From: Lactiplantibacillus plajomi
GTDB taxonomy: Bacteria > Bacillota > Bacilli > Lactobacillales > Lactobacillaceae
Assembly (NCBI RefSeq): GCF_005405405.1
Contig: NZ_BJDZ01000008.1
Span: forward strand, 53,257 to 117,256
DNA: 64,000 bases
Direction of reading: 5' to 3'
Below the pieces are notes generated by a model. It was not told the origin of the DNA, did no database searches, and was given only the letters and a program-made list of their open reading frames with translations. This document shows positions 54,922 through 63,828 of the stretch, piece by piece (position 1 is the stretch's first letter; the number at the start of each line of letters is the position of its first letter). A program made the translations under genes and the position numbers.

Positions 54922-55405
54922 AGCCAATTGATGCAACTGCAATGATAGTGGATTGTTAGCGGCGACGACCGTTTGCTTACTGGCGTGACTGATTCAACGA
55001 TTAAAACTGATAGGGGTAGGAGATTCGTCTATTGGATACAGCATTATCCGAATGCTTGAATCTGCTAATTAATTTAAATTAACGTTTAAATTATGTCTTG
55101 ATATTAATTGTTTAATACGAGAAGATGGAACGTGGGATTTAACGGACGGTCTCGTTTCTGTAAGGTGATCTAGCTTAGCTCACTTTCCAAACGAACTGCA
55201 ACAATTTAGATGGCATCCAGATGGGGTGCGAATGTACTTCAAGAAGTTCATTAATAAAATCTAACCAAACTACCACGATCATTATGGTGTTAACGTTACA
55301 ACGCAATATACACGTAATCAGGACGGTGAGTTGGCGAGTAATTGGCAGCTCGCCGTTTTGATTTTCGGGGAAAATTAAGTTGTTTATTTTGGGGAGGATA
55401 TCCAA
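54922..55405 (+). other. Intergenic region between array and adhesin gene
   Basis: No complete gene. A short open stretch ending at a TAA near 55263 reads FPNELQQFRWHPDGVRMYF and looks protein-like but lacks a start, so it may be a gene remnant. A terminator-like hairpin lies at 55323-55365. GGGGAGG then serves the adhesin start at 55406. Confidence 0.45.
55323..55365 (+). terminator. Probable terminator before the adhesin gene
   Basis: ACGGTGAG pairs with CTCGCCGT (one G-T pair), followed by TTTTGATTTT. It may end the array transcript. Confidence 0.55.
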
Positions 55406-57562
55406 ATGTCAAAAGATAACAAAAAATTAACCGGCGACTCCGTATACCGGGTTAAATTATATAAGGATGGCAAGAAGTGGGTTGCTGCTGGTGCAACGAC
55501 CTTAGCTTTAGCTGCCGGCTTAGTATTTGCAAACGTTAATGCGAATGCCGATACTACAAATGAAAATGACGTTAAGTCAGAACAAGTTGTTGATGGTGAT
55601 GCCGGTTCTGCATTAACTAACAGCAATGATGGTAGTGCTGCTCCAGAAAAAACTGCTGATGTACAACAAAAGGCAGCCGAGAATCCTGAAAACGGTGCCG
55701 CTCAACCAGCTGCTACCGAAACCGGATCTGAAGTTAAGGGTGATACTGATACTACTCCTACTGATACCAACACAAACCCTGATGAAACCAAGGGCGATGT
55801 AGCTACGGAAAACCAGACCCCTACTTCGGCACAAGCTGATCCTGAAATTAATTCAGCTGCGCCCGTTTCGCAGGCTCCTGAAGAAACTAAGTCAGCTGCC
55901 GTAGAAACTACGGATTCGCGCGATCAAACGCATGAAAAAGGGTACACTGGTAACCTTCAGGATATTGATAGTGGTTCATTTATTGCGAAAAACGTAAGTG
56001 GGTCACGTGTTGAAAACATTAAGCCAGAACATACCTACGTTGTTGGTATTAAACTGACTAAGAACAGTAATTTGAATTGGAACGGGGCACACGGTCAAAT
56101 TACTGTCACACCTGATGGTTCTGATTCAAACGGTACTTGGAAGGCTTTGTATTATGAAACTGAAAGCCAACAAAAGGCCAATGTTGAAAAGCCAGAGACA
56201 GAGGCAGAATACTATACGTTTGATCAGACCGGCAATACCGGAAATATTGATTTAACTAAGGTTGGCGTTGATGACACTTACGTCATGGCATATTTTGCAT
56301 TTGTTGCAAACAAGGATGCCCAAGAAGGTGCTACTTCAAATACTTTGAAGTTCACTGGTACTGGAGCAGTTGATCCTCAAGCAACGGACGATAATGGTAA
56401 CACTAATCGTAGTAAAGCTAACGATTTAATCGATGCTTGGAGTTATGAAACCCACATCATGGATGCTTCCGTTGAAAGTGGCCAAGTTGTCGTTAACATC
56501 GTTGATGAAGACGGTAACCAGATTTCCAATAGTGTTGGCAACATTGGTGACGTTGACAGTACCTACACGGTTACGCCTGCTGAGTTTTCAAACTACACCT
56601 TAGACACTGAAAAGTCAGATGCCTTAACTGGTAAGATTGTTAAAGACGGTAATACTGTTACATTAGTTTACAAAGCTAACGATAACAAGGTTGCTTCTCA
56701 ACTTACGGTTCAATACCAAGATGAAGAAGGCAACACCGTTTCAGATTCAAACGTTTATGTAACGGGTGCTGACGGTACTGCTGCTGAAGTTGGTGGCAAT
56801 TACAGTGTAACCGCCCCAACCATCGATGGTTATGAATACGTTGGCTACAGCGTAGACGGTGGCGAAGTACAAGATGGTGATGTTGCTAGTGGTGAATTTG
56901 TCGAAAATGGTAACGTTGTAACCTTTGTTTACAAGAAGACTACAACGCAACCAACAACTGAACCTACGACTGCACCAACTACGGCTCCAACAACCGCACC
57001 TACAACTGCACCAACTACGGCGCCTACTACCGCTCCAACAACTGCACCAACTACGGCGCCAACGACTGCACCAACTACGGCGCCTACTACCGCTCCAACA
57101 ACTGCACCAACTACGGCGCCAACGACTGCACCAACAGCCGCACCTACGACTGCACCAACAGCCGCACCTACGACTGCACCAACAGCCGCACCTACGACTG
57201 CTCCTACTGCAGCGCCAACGACTGCACCAACAGCCGCACCTACGACTGTTCCTACTGCAGCGCCAACGACTGCACCATCAGTTGCACCTACGACTGCAGC
57301 TAAGGACGATAAGGTTGACACCGTTGTTACGCCAGCTGTTAAGGATGACAACAACAACGATGGTAACGGGACTGCCGGGGTTGTCGCTTCTGACAACTTG
57401 AAGTCCGTTGAAGCTGGTAAAGCAGCCGCAACGACTAAGGCAACCACCTTACCACAAACTGATGAAGCTAACGGGACTGCTTTAGCTGTCTTAGGCCTCA
57501 GCACGATGTTGATGGGTTCTGCGCTTTACTTTGGGACTTCTCGTCGTAAGCACGAAGCTTAA
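55406..57562 (+). CDS. Sortase-anchored MucBP adhesin with KxYKxGKxW signal and Thr/Pro repeats
   Basis: A 718-residue surface protein. Its signal peptide contains the KxYKxGKxW motif (K17-W25), then a hydrophobic stretch and a cut near NANA. A low-complexity Asp/Glu/Thr/Pro region and a folded domain (about 180-350) follow. Two MucBP-like modules come next (about 353-430 and 433-512), then about 29 PTTA-type tetrapeptides (516-632), then LPQTDE, a hydrophobic helix and RRKHEA for sortase anchoring. The Thr-rich tract is a likely O-glycosylation target. Codon usage is A/T-richer than neighbours. Confidence 0.9.
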   Translation: MSKDNKKLTGDSVYRVKLYKDGKKWVAAGATTLALAAGLVFANVNANADTTNENDVKSEQVVDGDAGSALTNSNDGSAAPEKTADVQQKAAENPENGAAQPAATETGSEVKGDTDTTPTDTNTNPDETKGDVATENQTPTSAQADPEINSAAPVSQAPEETKSAAVETTDSRDQTHEKGYTGNLQDIDSGSFIAKNVSGSRVENIKPEHTYVVGIKLTKNSNLNWNGAHGQITVTPDGSDSNGTWKALYYETESQQKANVEKPETEAEYYTFDQTGNTGNIDLTKVGVDDTYVMAYFAFVANKDAQEGATSNTLKFTGTGAVDPQATDDNGNTNRSKANDLIDAWSYETHIMDASVESGQVVVNIVDEDGNQISNSVGNIGDVDSTYTVTPAEFSNYTLDTEKSDALTGKIVKDGNTVTLVYKANDNKVASQLTVQYQDEEGNTVSDSNVYVTGADGTAAEVGGNYSVTAPTIDGYEYVGYSVDGGEVQDGDVASGEFVENGNVVTFVYKKTTTQPTTEPTTAPTTAPTTAPTTAPTTAPTTAPTTAPTTAPTTAPTTAPTTAPTTAPTTAPTTAPTAAPTTAPTAAPTTAPTAAPTTAPTAAPTTAPTAAPTTVPTAAPTTAPSVAPTTAAKDDKVDTVVTPAVKDDNNNDGNGTAGVVASDNLKSVEAGKAAATTKATTLPQTDEANGTALAVLGLSTMLMGSALYFGTSRRKHEA
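56951..57301 (+). repeat. Tetrapeptide (12-bp) repeat tract in the adhesin gene
   Basis: About 29 in-frame 12-bp units. The first half is PTTA (with an initial PTTE); the second half alternates PTAA and PTTA, with PTTV and PSVA near the end. Longer 36-bp blocks recur, which points to expansion by slippage or recombination. Confidence 0.9.
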
Positions 57563-57596
57563 TCGTTAAGTATTTAATGATTATTTGCTGAACGGA

Positions 57597-57630
57597 TGGA
57601 ACGGTCGGTTCGCTGACCGTTCCATTCTTT
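57597..57630 (+). terminator. Terminator of the adhesin gene
   Basis: A perfect 10-bp stem (TGGAACGGTC with GACCGTTCCA) and an 8-nt loop, followed by TTCTTT. Confidence 0.7.
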
Positions 57631-57665
57631 GAACAAACAATCATACTGAAAGGGAGGCGAATTTG

Positions 57666-59087
57666 TTGGGTTTATTTAGTCGACGAGGCCGGAAACGTGG
57701 GTCACAGGTCGTCGAAGCACCAACGACGACAACGGCACCACCGACTAGTGATCAACCGGGTCGCGGGGAGAACTTGGTGACGCAACGCCAAGTGAGTGAT
57801 AGCCAGGCGATCGAACGGGAACTAACCGAACTAAAAGAACGCTATCAAACGTTAACGGTACGGTTAAAGCAACAGTTGCTGACCGATCAGGAGCGGCAAC
57901 AAAAACAACTTGACGAGCTTGGTGACCGCCAAGCTGAACTCCAACAACAAATACGTGCCGTCCGGAGTGAACAGGAGACACAGTCGCAAGCTAAGTCTAA
58001 TCAGGATCGTGATTTGGCCTTAGCGCAACGGTTGAATCAGCAAAAACTGACGCGACTGCAACACGATGACGAGCGGTTAACTGAAACGATTGCCACGCAT
58101 CAACAGCAGCTTGACACGATTCGTGAAAAGCTCAAGACGGAATTTGGTACCGCTTTTATTGCCCATCCGGTTAAGTTTGATAAGGCGATGAGTTACTTCC
58201 TGTTTAGCGCTGACTTAGTCGCAAGTTTGTCAGACGACATGCGGCGTTCAATGCAGGCCATGATGGGCTTTGTCAGTGATCGCGCGCAGTCCGCGTTGAA
58301 CGTGCTCACCGTTAACTATAACGACAATTTACCGCAAATTTGGGATGAATATCGGCGGCTTGGATTAGTTGATCAGAGTGCCGGGTTATTTAACCTGTAT
58401 TACACCTTACAGGATAAGCACCCGGGTCATCCGGACGTACCGCGGGTCCCGAAAGTTGCGGGAACCCACGCACAACGGAACGCCGCTGGGCAGGTGGTTG
58501 CGCTGAAGAATGATCAGCAACAAGCCGTGGTCGAGATTCAGTACCGACCGAGTGGTGAAATCTGGTACGTGACATACTTAGACGATGGATTAGCGCATCA
58601 CCGGGACGTTTACGACGTCGAGGGGCACTTATCCGTGACGCAATACTTAGATCAGGAGCGTCACGTACGGGTCGTACAGGAGCTGTTCTACCGCTCGGAT
58701 GATACGGTTGCCATCAAGAAAGATTACGGCACCAATCAGTCACTGCAAATTCAATTGTTGAATCAAAGTGAACAGCCATTTAAGACCTTTACGTCGGAAA
58801 TTGACTTTCTGATGTGGTGGTTGACGGCGGTGCTCGGTCGGCAACGTAGTGGGTTAATCATTGGAATCGATTCACCGTTATTTGCCAGCTGGTTAAAGCA
58901 AATCAACAGCGACCTCCAAGTGTTACCAATCGTAACGGCGGCCACGCTCGATTCACCGTTTGTCGCTCAGATTTTGGCGGGCGAGAGTCCCATCAAAGCA
59001 CTGTTAGCGGCGGACGACGACGTCTACGCGACCTTGGAAAAGCGGTTGCAGGTTGATTTAGCCATTTCAGTCGTCCCTAGCGTTTAA
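57666..59087 (+). CDS. Coiled-coil protein with GtfB/DUF1975-like domain
   Basis: About 473 residues: a basic N terminus with a Thr/Pro stretch, a long Gln/Glu-rich coiled coil (about 50-165), then a folded region containing KFDKAMSYFLFSADLVASL and an extended beta-sheet part (EIWYVTYLDDGLAHHRDVYD to FLMWWLTAVLG). The latter parallels the N-terminal sheet domain of the glycosyltransferase at 49191, but no GT-B donor site follows. This suggests an accessory, chaperone-like partner (compare GtfB for GtfA). TTG at 57666 gives the best gap to GGGAGG; TTG at 57663 is also possible. Confidence 0.65.
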   Translation: MGLFSRRGRKRGSQVVEAPTTTTAPPTSDQPGRGENLVTQRQVSDSQAIERELTELKERYQTLTVRLKQQLLTDQERQQKQLDELGDRQAELQQQIRAVRSEQETQSQAKSNQDRDLALAQRLNQQKLTRLQHDDERLTETIATHQQQLDTIREKLKTEFGTAFIAHPVKFDKAMSYFLFSADLVASLSDDMRRSMQAMMGFVSDRAQSALNVLTVNYNDNLPQIWDEYRRLGLVDQSAGLFNLYYTLQDKHPGHPDVPRVPKVAGTHAQRNAAGQVVALKNDQQQAVVEIQYRPSGEIWYVTYLDDGLAHHRDVYDVEGHLSVTQYLDQERHVRVVQELFYRSDDTVAIKKDYGTNQSLQIQLLNQSEQPFKTFTSEIDFLMWWLTAVLGRQRSGLIIGIDSPLFASWLKQINSDLQVLPIVTAATLDSPFVAQILAGESPIKALLAADDDVYATLEKRLQVDLAISVVPSV

Positions 59088-59147
59088 GCATCATTCAGCG
59101 CCAAGCGGGTCAATGAGTCAAGGATGTAAAGAAAAGGGGGGCAACGC

Positions 59148-59636
59148 TTGAAAGCTGATGCCATGAAAAAGAAAGCCAAGTATAATGATGAGGAGTTGTT
59201 CGAAAAGCTACTCACCGGCATGTCCTGGCTGGAAAGTCATTTACGTGAAATTATCCAAACGATGGTTGAAGACGCGGATATTTCATTTGAACAATTTTTG
59301 ATTTTATATTATTTAGATAAGCGGTCCAACCATAAGATTACCGTCAAGGAACTCGCGGCCGATCGCCACGTTTCTTCATCGGCAATCTCACGGAAGCTGA
59401 CGTACTTGATCAATAACGATTTAATCGTTTTGAAGATTGATCCGTACGACCGCCGTTACCGTTACCTGACCTTAACGTCGAAGGGTGAAGCGATTGCCCA
59501 TGAAATCGAGAAGGTCAACCAGGAACGGATGGCTAAGTTCTTGGATGAATTTGGTCGGATTCGGACTTCGGAATTAACCGATGAAGTCCGCCAGGTCAGC
59601 AAGGTTTTGATTGATAATAAAGAGATTAAGGGTTAA
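59148..59636 (+). CDS. MarR family transcriptional regulator
   Basis: A 162-residue regulator with the MarR winged helix (ITVKELAADRHVSSSAISRKLTYLINNDLI) and the wing DPYDRRYRYLTLTSKG. TTG at 59148 follows GGGGGG by 6 nt; an internal ATG four codons later is an alternative. It lies 60 bp after the GtfB-like gene and might regulate that surface locus, but no operator is evident. Confidence 0.87.
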   Translation: MKADAMKKKAKYNDEELFEKLLTGMSWLESHLREIIQTMVEDADISFEQFLILYYLDKRSNHKITVKELAADRHVSSSAISRKLTYLINNDLIVLKIDPYDRRYRYLTLTSKGEAIAHEIEKVNQERMAKFLDEFGRIRTSELTDEVRQVSKVLIDNKEIKG

Positions 59637-59675
59637 AAAAAGCTCGTCAACACGCTGGTGTCGACGAGCTTTTTG
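59636..59675. terminator. Terminator of the MarR gene
   Basis: AAAAAGCTCGTC pairs with GACGAGCTTTTT with further inner pairing. It lies between convergent genes. Confidence 0.85.
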
Positions 59676-59688
59676 ACTACAATGGTGC

Positions 59689-59961
59689 CTACAAACTGAG
59701 TGCCAACGAGTATAGGAAGAACCCACCGACAACCATGACAACGACGGCAACGATAATTAATAAAACGTTGCGTAAGACCCGTTGAACTTGCTTTTTATGG
59801 CTCGGCTGCCGGTGCGCCTGTTCGCGCTGAGCGTTGAACAGCGACGCGTTGGTATTCTTGATCCAGTCAGCCCCGCGTTGCCCGTAGAAGGGATTAGCGT
59901 GGTCCTGACTCGAATTGTGAACCCGGCCATCGGTTTTCGTTAACGGCTTGTATTGGCGCAT
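59689..59961 (-). CDS. Small C-terminally anchored membrane protein, 90 residues
   Basis: A charged N-terminal part (MRQYKPLTKTDGRVHNSSQD) is followed by a basic stretch and one C-terminal membrane helix (VLLIIVAVVVMVVGGFFLYSL). AAAGAGG precedes the ATG. No family recognised. It is probably cotranscribed with the 75-residue gene upstream. Confidence 0.7.
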   Translation of the reverse strand: MRQYKPLTKTDGRVHNSSQDHANPFYGQRGADWIKNTNASLFNAQREQAHRQPSHKKQVQRVLRNVLLIIVAVVVMVVGGFFLYSLALSL

Positions 59962-59985
59962 GTTGAGCCTCTTTCTATAATTGAC

Positions 59986-60213
59986 CTAGTGTTTCTGGGC
60001 TTTATAGGGAACTGCGTAGTTTTTAGGGGCGTCACTGGCCTTGGCGTATTTCCAATGACCGGACATCTTCTTTTCAAGGGGCGCATCCTTTTTGATGCAA
60101 GTAAACCGGGAGCCGACCTCATTTTCAATGATGAAGATCCGGTTGAATTCGTGACGTGTTTGGACGATGTGGCAATCATCGTGATCAATGCCAAAAACAT
60201 CTTTGTATACCAA
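59986..60213 (-). CDS. Hypothetical protein, 75 residues
   Basis: Starts at TTG (60211-60213) with AAAGGAG about 10 nt upstream, in minus-strand reading. Sequence such as FIIENEVGSRFTCIKK and SGHWKYAKASDAP looks protein-like, soluble and basic. A plus-strand frame covers the same DNA but has no ribosome site. No family recognised. Confidence 0.55.
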   Translation of the reverse strand: MVYKDVFGIDHDDCHIVQTRHEFNRIFIIENEVGSRFTCIKKDAPLEKKMSGHWKYAKASDAPKNYAVPYKAQKH

Positions 60214-60364
60214 AAAACATTATCTCCTTTATAACGACGTTAAAATAGCTTATATTTTACACCGAACAGTTTATTAGCAGTACACACCGCTACACGTCTA
60301 TTATAAACCTTAGACGCAAGTCGTAAAATAATATGCATGAATTAATATCGTTATTAAGGGTTCC

Positions 60365-60865
60365 TTAAGCACAGCCCGCTTCGGACGCGGGAGTTTCAAC
60401 AATACTTTCAATTGGGACGACGGAAACGGCAGTCGGCTGCTTGGCGCGCTTTTCCGGGTGAATGATCACCGTATTATGCGTGGACCAGGTCGCAATCGTT
60501 TGCGGAACGTGGCCGAGCGCAGTCGCCTGCCGGCTAAGGTTATCGCGGCCGATGGCACCAACGACGGTCAGCGTCACGCTGTCCAAGTTCGACAACTGGG
60601 TGATGATCCGCGTGGGCGTACCGGTCGCCACCGTGGCAAGCGTGTGGACGACGTGTGCTTCGGTACATAGCTGGTTGAAGCGGCGCAGGTAGTATTTAGC
60701 CAGGGCAGCCTCAGTCGTCTGAATTGCGGGCGCCAAGCGCTGATCGACCACGTGTACTAGGTAGACGCTGGCAGCTAGGGCGCTGGCGATTTTAGCCGCG
60801 TTTTTAACGACTTCGTAGGAGACTTCGGAATTATCAACGGCAACGAGAACTACTTGATTAGGCAT
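60365..60865 (-). CDS. Universal stress protein (UspA) family
   Basis: A 166-residue Usp-fold protein: N-terminal VLVAVDNSEVSYEVVKNAAK, and the ATP-loop region TVVGAIGRDNLSRQATALGHVPQTIA in the G-x2-G-x9-G position, in a variant form. Such proteins bind ATP or act in stress survival. It is alone on the minus strand. Confidence 0.82.
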   Translation of the reverse strand: MPNQVVLVAVDNSEVSYEVVKNAAKIASALAASVYLVHVVDQRLAPAIQTTEAALAKYYLRRFNQLCTEAHVVHTLATVATGTPTRIITQLSNLDSVTLTVVGAIGRDNLSRQATALGHVPQTIATWSTHNTVIIHPEKRAKQPTAVSVVPIESIVETPASEAGCA

Positions 60866-61060
60866 TTAACAACCCCCCATTGTAAAAAAAACCTAATAAA
60901 AAGAACTGGTAATGGTCCCAGTTCAGTTGTAATATTTGTTAATTAATAACGTGACAAACAATTATTTATATTACGTGGTTAGCATACCACCCAAACGAGC
61001 ACTTGGCTGACTTAACGGAATATAAATTAGGTGAATCAACAGACCGCGGAAAATGGCAAC

Positions 61061-61100
61061 AAAAAAGGGCTCAAACGTTGAATTAACAACGTTTGAGCCC
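61061..61100 (-). terminator. Terminator of the tRNA-Glu gene
   Basis: A perfect 14-bp stem (61067-61080 with 61087-61100) and a 6-nt loop, with a T run on the minus strand. Confidence 0.88.
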
Positions 61101-61118
61101 TGCGTCGGTTCCCAGGTA

Positions 61119-61191
61119 TCACCCGCACGGGGATCGAACCCGTAACTCCGCCTTGAGAGGGCGACGTCTTAACCAATTTGACCAGCGGGCA
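61119..61191 (-). tRNA. tRNA-Glu (anticodon CTC)
   Basis: The 73-nt cloverleaf is complete: acceptor TGCCCGC/GCGGGTG, D stem GTC/GAC, anticodon loop CTCTCAA, and T arm ACGGG-TTCGATC-CCCGT. CCA is not encoded. The first two acceptor pairs are T-G and G-T, which is unusual. The CUC anticodon reads GAG. Confidence 0.85.
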
Positions 61192-61235
61192 CAAATTCAT
61201 TTACAATCTTACCGAAACATAAGCGGGTTGTCAAA

Positions 61236-61445
61236 CTAATTTGACGATTTCAACCGTAAAATCGTGACAATCACCAGTCCAATGAATAATAATAAGCAGT
61301 AGGCGACGCTGCACCAAAAAACGAACGTCAGCACTTTCGGCAGCAAAAAGTTGCGCAGGACGGCAAAACCGACCGCGGTCACCGCCCAGACAATCAGTTG
61401 CTGGCGTAAGTGGTTAAATAGCCGGGTTAATTCAGTAGTTGTCAC
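61236..61445 (-). CDS. Small membrane protein, 69 residues
   Basis: GTG start (61443-61445) with AAGGAAG upstream. Two hydrophobic helices (LIVWAVTAVGFAVLRNFLL and FWCSVAYCLLLFIGLVIVTI) and a basic end. No family recognised. It lies just upstream of the tRNA-Glu gene in the same direction. Confidence 0.7.
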   Translation of the reverse strand: MTTTELTRLFNHLRQQLIVWAVTAVGFAVLRNFLLPKVLTFVFWCSVAYCLLLFIGLVIVTILRLKSSN

Positions 61446-61542
61446 GGACTCACTTCCTTACCCTTAGTTTGCCGAATGGCGCGCTAGTTTTCAAGGCATA
61501 AGAAAAAATTCACTTTTCATGTATAAAAATTGCTGAGAAACC

Positions 61543-61571
61543 TTGACAGTTTTCGTTCAAAAAGTTAGTAT
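61543..61571 (+). promoter_or_regulatory. Promoter of the tRNA-Gln gene
   Basis: TTGACA (61543-61548), 17-bp spacer, TAGTAT (61566-61571). Confidence 0.8.
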
Positions 61572-61585
61572 TAAATAGTTGTTAT

Positions 61586-61658
61586 TGGGTATTCGCCAAA
61601 TTGGTAAGGCAGCGGACTCTGAATCCGTAATTTACTGGTTCGAGCCCAGTATACCCAA
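61586..61658 (+). tRNA. tRNA-Gln (anticodon CTG)
   Basis: A 73-nt tRNA with acceptor TGGGTAT/ATACCCA including the U1-A72 pair typical of tRNA-Gln. Anticodon CTG sits in the loop of GGACTCTGAATCC, and the T loop is TTCGAGC. CCA is not encoded. It has its own promoter and terminator. Confidence 0.93.
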
Positions 61659-61672
61659 TTAGATTCAACCGG

Positions 61673-61713
61673 TAGCCGTTATCGAGGTGTTAAAGCCTTA
61701 GATAACGGCTTTT
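61673..61713 (+). terminator. Terminator of the tRNA-Gln gene
   Basis: GCCGTTATC pairs with GATAACGGC and is followed by six Ts. Confidence 0.88.
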
Positions 61714-61984
61714 TTGTTTGACCTATAGGGTGGCTCCGGCTAGTATTAAATTACCATTAACGTTGAATGATTGTGATGCCGGGGAATCTGAATGACGTGA
61801 AACGGGTGGATAATTCAGAAAAAGATTTGCTTAATTGGAATCCGAACTGAACTATTAAGAAATCCTAGTCTTCCTTATAAAAGGCTCAAAGCGGTTAAGA
61901 AACCGTTGGGGTGGCTACCCAATGGTGACCGGGCTTGCTATGATATTTTTTGTAATATAAAAATATTTGTAGGGGGCACCAAGT
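61714..61984 (+). other. Intergenic region without a gene
   Basis: I see no gene, tRNA or clear repeat. TATGAT near 61938 may be the -10 of the YxeA-like gene; no good -35 was found. Confidence 0.4.
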
Positions 61985-62377
61985 ATGAAGAAGTTGTTGT
62001 TAGGATTAGTCGCATTGATTGTGGTTGCGGGGGGCGCGTTGTTGTTTTCCAGTCACGCCACTAAGGACCAGGGGACGGAGTTAGCCATGGCGTTGGATAA
62101 CGTCAACCCGATGGTCAAAGAATCAACGGTTTACGGGCTGACCAACGAAGCGGTCAGTCATACCAAGGGGCAGATGGGTGAAGACGTCTTTACCTATAAG
62201 ATGCGGACGGTCGACGTCCATGGTAATGAACGGCAATTAACGTTTACGGCTGATCACCGGCTTAAGCTAAATCACTACCTTAAAATCGACACCAAGGGTC
62301 AAAACGTCAATTCTTGGGAGGCGGTGCAAGAAACGACCGTGCCAAGTATTATTCGGACCGGCCTTAATAAAAGTTAA
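61985..62377 (+). CDS. YxeA-like (DUF1093) secreted protein
   Basis: A 130-residue protein with an N-terminal signal or anchor (MKKLLLGLVALIVVAGGALLF) and a small beta-rich domain with VYGLTNEAVS, FTYKMRTVDVHGNERQLTF and LNHYLKI. YxeA-family proteins occur near ABC exporters in Firmicutes; function unknown. A truncated ABC exporter gene lies 280 bp downstream. Confidence 0.78.
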   Translation: MKKLLLGLVALIVVAGGALLFSSHATKDQGTELAMALDNVNPMVKESTVYGLTNEAVSHTKGQMGEDVFTYKMRTVDVHGNERQLTFTADHRLKLNHYLKIDTKGQNVNSWEAVQETTVPSIIRTGLNKS

Positions 62378-62395
62378 TTCGAACAACAGATTAGT

Positions 62396-62429
62396 TCCGG
62401 CGGAAACCCTTGTTTCCGCCGGATTTTTT
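62396..62429 (+). terminator. Intrinsic terminator
   Basis: A perfect 12-bp stem (TCCGGCGGAAAC with GTTTCCGCCGGA), 4-nt loop and six Ts. Confidence 0.9.
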
Positions 62430-62657
62430 GTGTTCAAAGGTAGGTGTGGGTTTGCTTGCTATTTTGCTCGGAACACGGTTAACTAACCATGAAAGATTTT
62501 ATGAGATTTTAAAACATTTTTGGTGTCAAAGGCCGGCGAGTGCGTTACAATAGTTTGCGTGAGACTTGTAAAGAAAGTTGACAAGTAACTAATTATTAGT
62601 TGGATTAACAACTGAAAGCAGCAATAATAATGAAGAAGGAACGAAGGGGAGTTGTAA

Positions 62658-63824
62658 ATGCTTAAAATAGCCAAGGGTCGAATTTCGTACGCCGCGGTCA
62701 TTGGCGCGGTCTTATTCATGATCGTGCAAGTGATTGCGACCTTAAATCTACCTAGTTTAACGTCGAACATCGTGAATAACGGGGTGGCGACGGGCGATAT
62801 TGATTATATTTGGAAAATCGGTTTTGAAATGATTGGCTTTTCCTTACTGTCAGTCGTTGCTGCGTTCGGGAACGTCTTTCTAGCGTCGCGTTCGTCGCAG
62901 CAGTTAGGGAAAAACTTACGGTCAGACATTTATCGTAAGGTTATTAATTTTTCCAACGATGAGTTTGATGAAGTCGAGACGTCGTCCTTGATTACGCGGA
63001 CGACTAACGACGTGGTTCAAATTCAAAACGTGGCGATGATGGCCCTGCGGATGATGATCATGGCGCCAATTATGCTGATTGGGGCGAGCTTTTTAGCTTA
63101 CACCAAGAGTCACGAATTGACCTGGATCTTCGTGGTGTCGATTCCAGTCTTGCTGATTTTCATTGCGCTGATCATGGCGTTTGCAATTCCGTTATTCCGG
63201 GCAATGCAAACTAAGACCGACCGGATTAACTTAGTCTTCCGCGAAGGCTTGACCGGGGTCCGGGTCATCCGGGCCTTCCGCCAAGATAAGTTTGAACAGG
63301 ACCGTTTCGAAGCGGCCAACCAGGACTACACCGCTAACGCGATTAAGGTTAACACCATCGTGGCGTTGGCGTTTCCGGTCATGACCCTGATCATGAGTGG
63401 GACCAACGTGGCGATCGTCTGGTTTGGTGGTCAGCTGATCAGTAGCCAAACCATGCAAGTTGGGAACATGATTGCTTTCATGACTTACGCGATGCAAGTG
63501 TTGATGAGCTTCATGATGCTGGCAATGGTTTTTGCGTTTATTCCACGGGCGGCTGCTTCGGCTTCACGGATTCAGGAAGTGCTGAACATTCAACCGAAGA
63601 TCACCGACCCCGAAACTAACCAGGCGCTGCCGGCTAACGGGCAACATCAACTGGAATTCGACCACGTCGATTACCGCTACCAGACCGCTGAACAGCTCGC
63701 GTTAAGCGATATTGATTTTAAAGCCCATTCGGGACAGACGGTCGCCATTATTGGCGGGACCGGTTCCGGCAAGACGACCTTAGTTAATCTGATTCCGCGC
63801 TTTTACGATATCGAAACATACTAA
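62658..63824 (+). pseudogene. ABC exporter half-transporter, truncated after Walker A
   Basis: The frame encodes six membrane helices (residues about 10-305) and the start of the ATPase domain, including GGTGSGKTTLVNLIPRFYDI, and then stops three codons later. The normal family length is near 580 residues; Walker B, signature and switch regions are missing. The membrane part looks intact (SRSSQQLGKNLRSDIYRKV and so on), so the break looks recent. A terminator-like hairpin (63830-63865) and unrelated sequence follow. It resembles the first half of a heterodimeric multidrug exporter pair. Confidence 0.8.
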
Positions 63825-63828
63825 GATT

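Noticed and set aside
56925..57401. Second plus-strand frame rich in Leu/His/Gln/Arg through the adhesin repeat
   Set aside because: Same cause: a shifted reading of the repeat tract inside a well-supported gene.
56929..57504. Long minus-strand open frame (Val/Gly/Ala repeats) opposite the adhesin repeat tract
   Set aside because: It is the mirror of the 12-bp repeat, without a ribosome site; stop-free only because the repeat unit is a multiple of three.
59953..60234. Plus-strand 93-codon frame over the 75-residue minus-strand gene
   Set aside because: No ribosome site, whereas the minus frame has AAAGGAG upstream and a more protein-like sequence.
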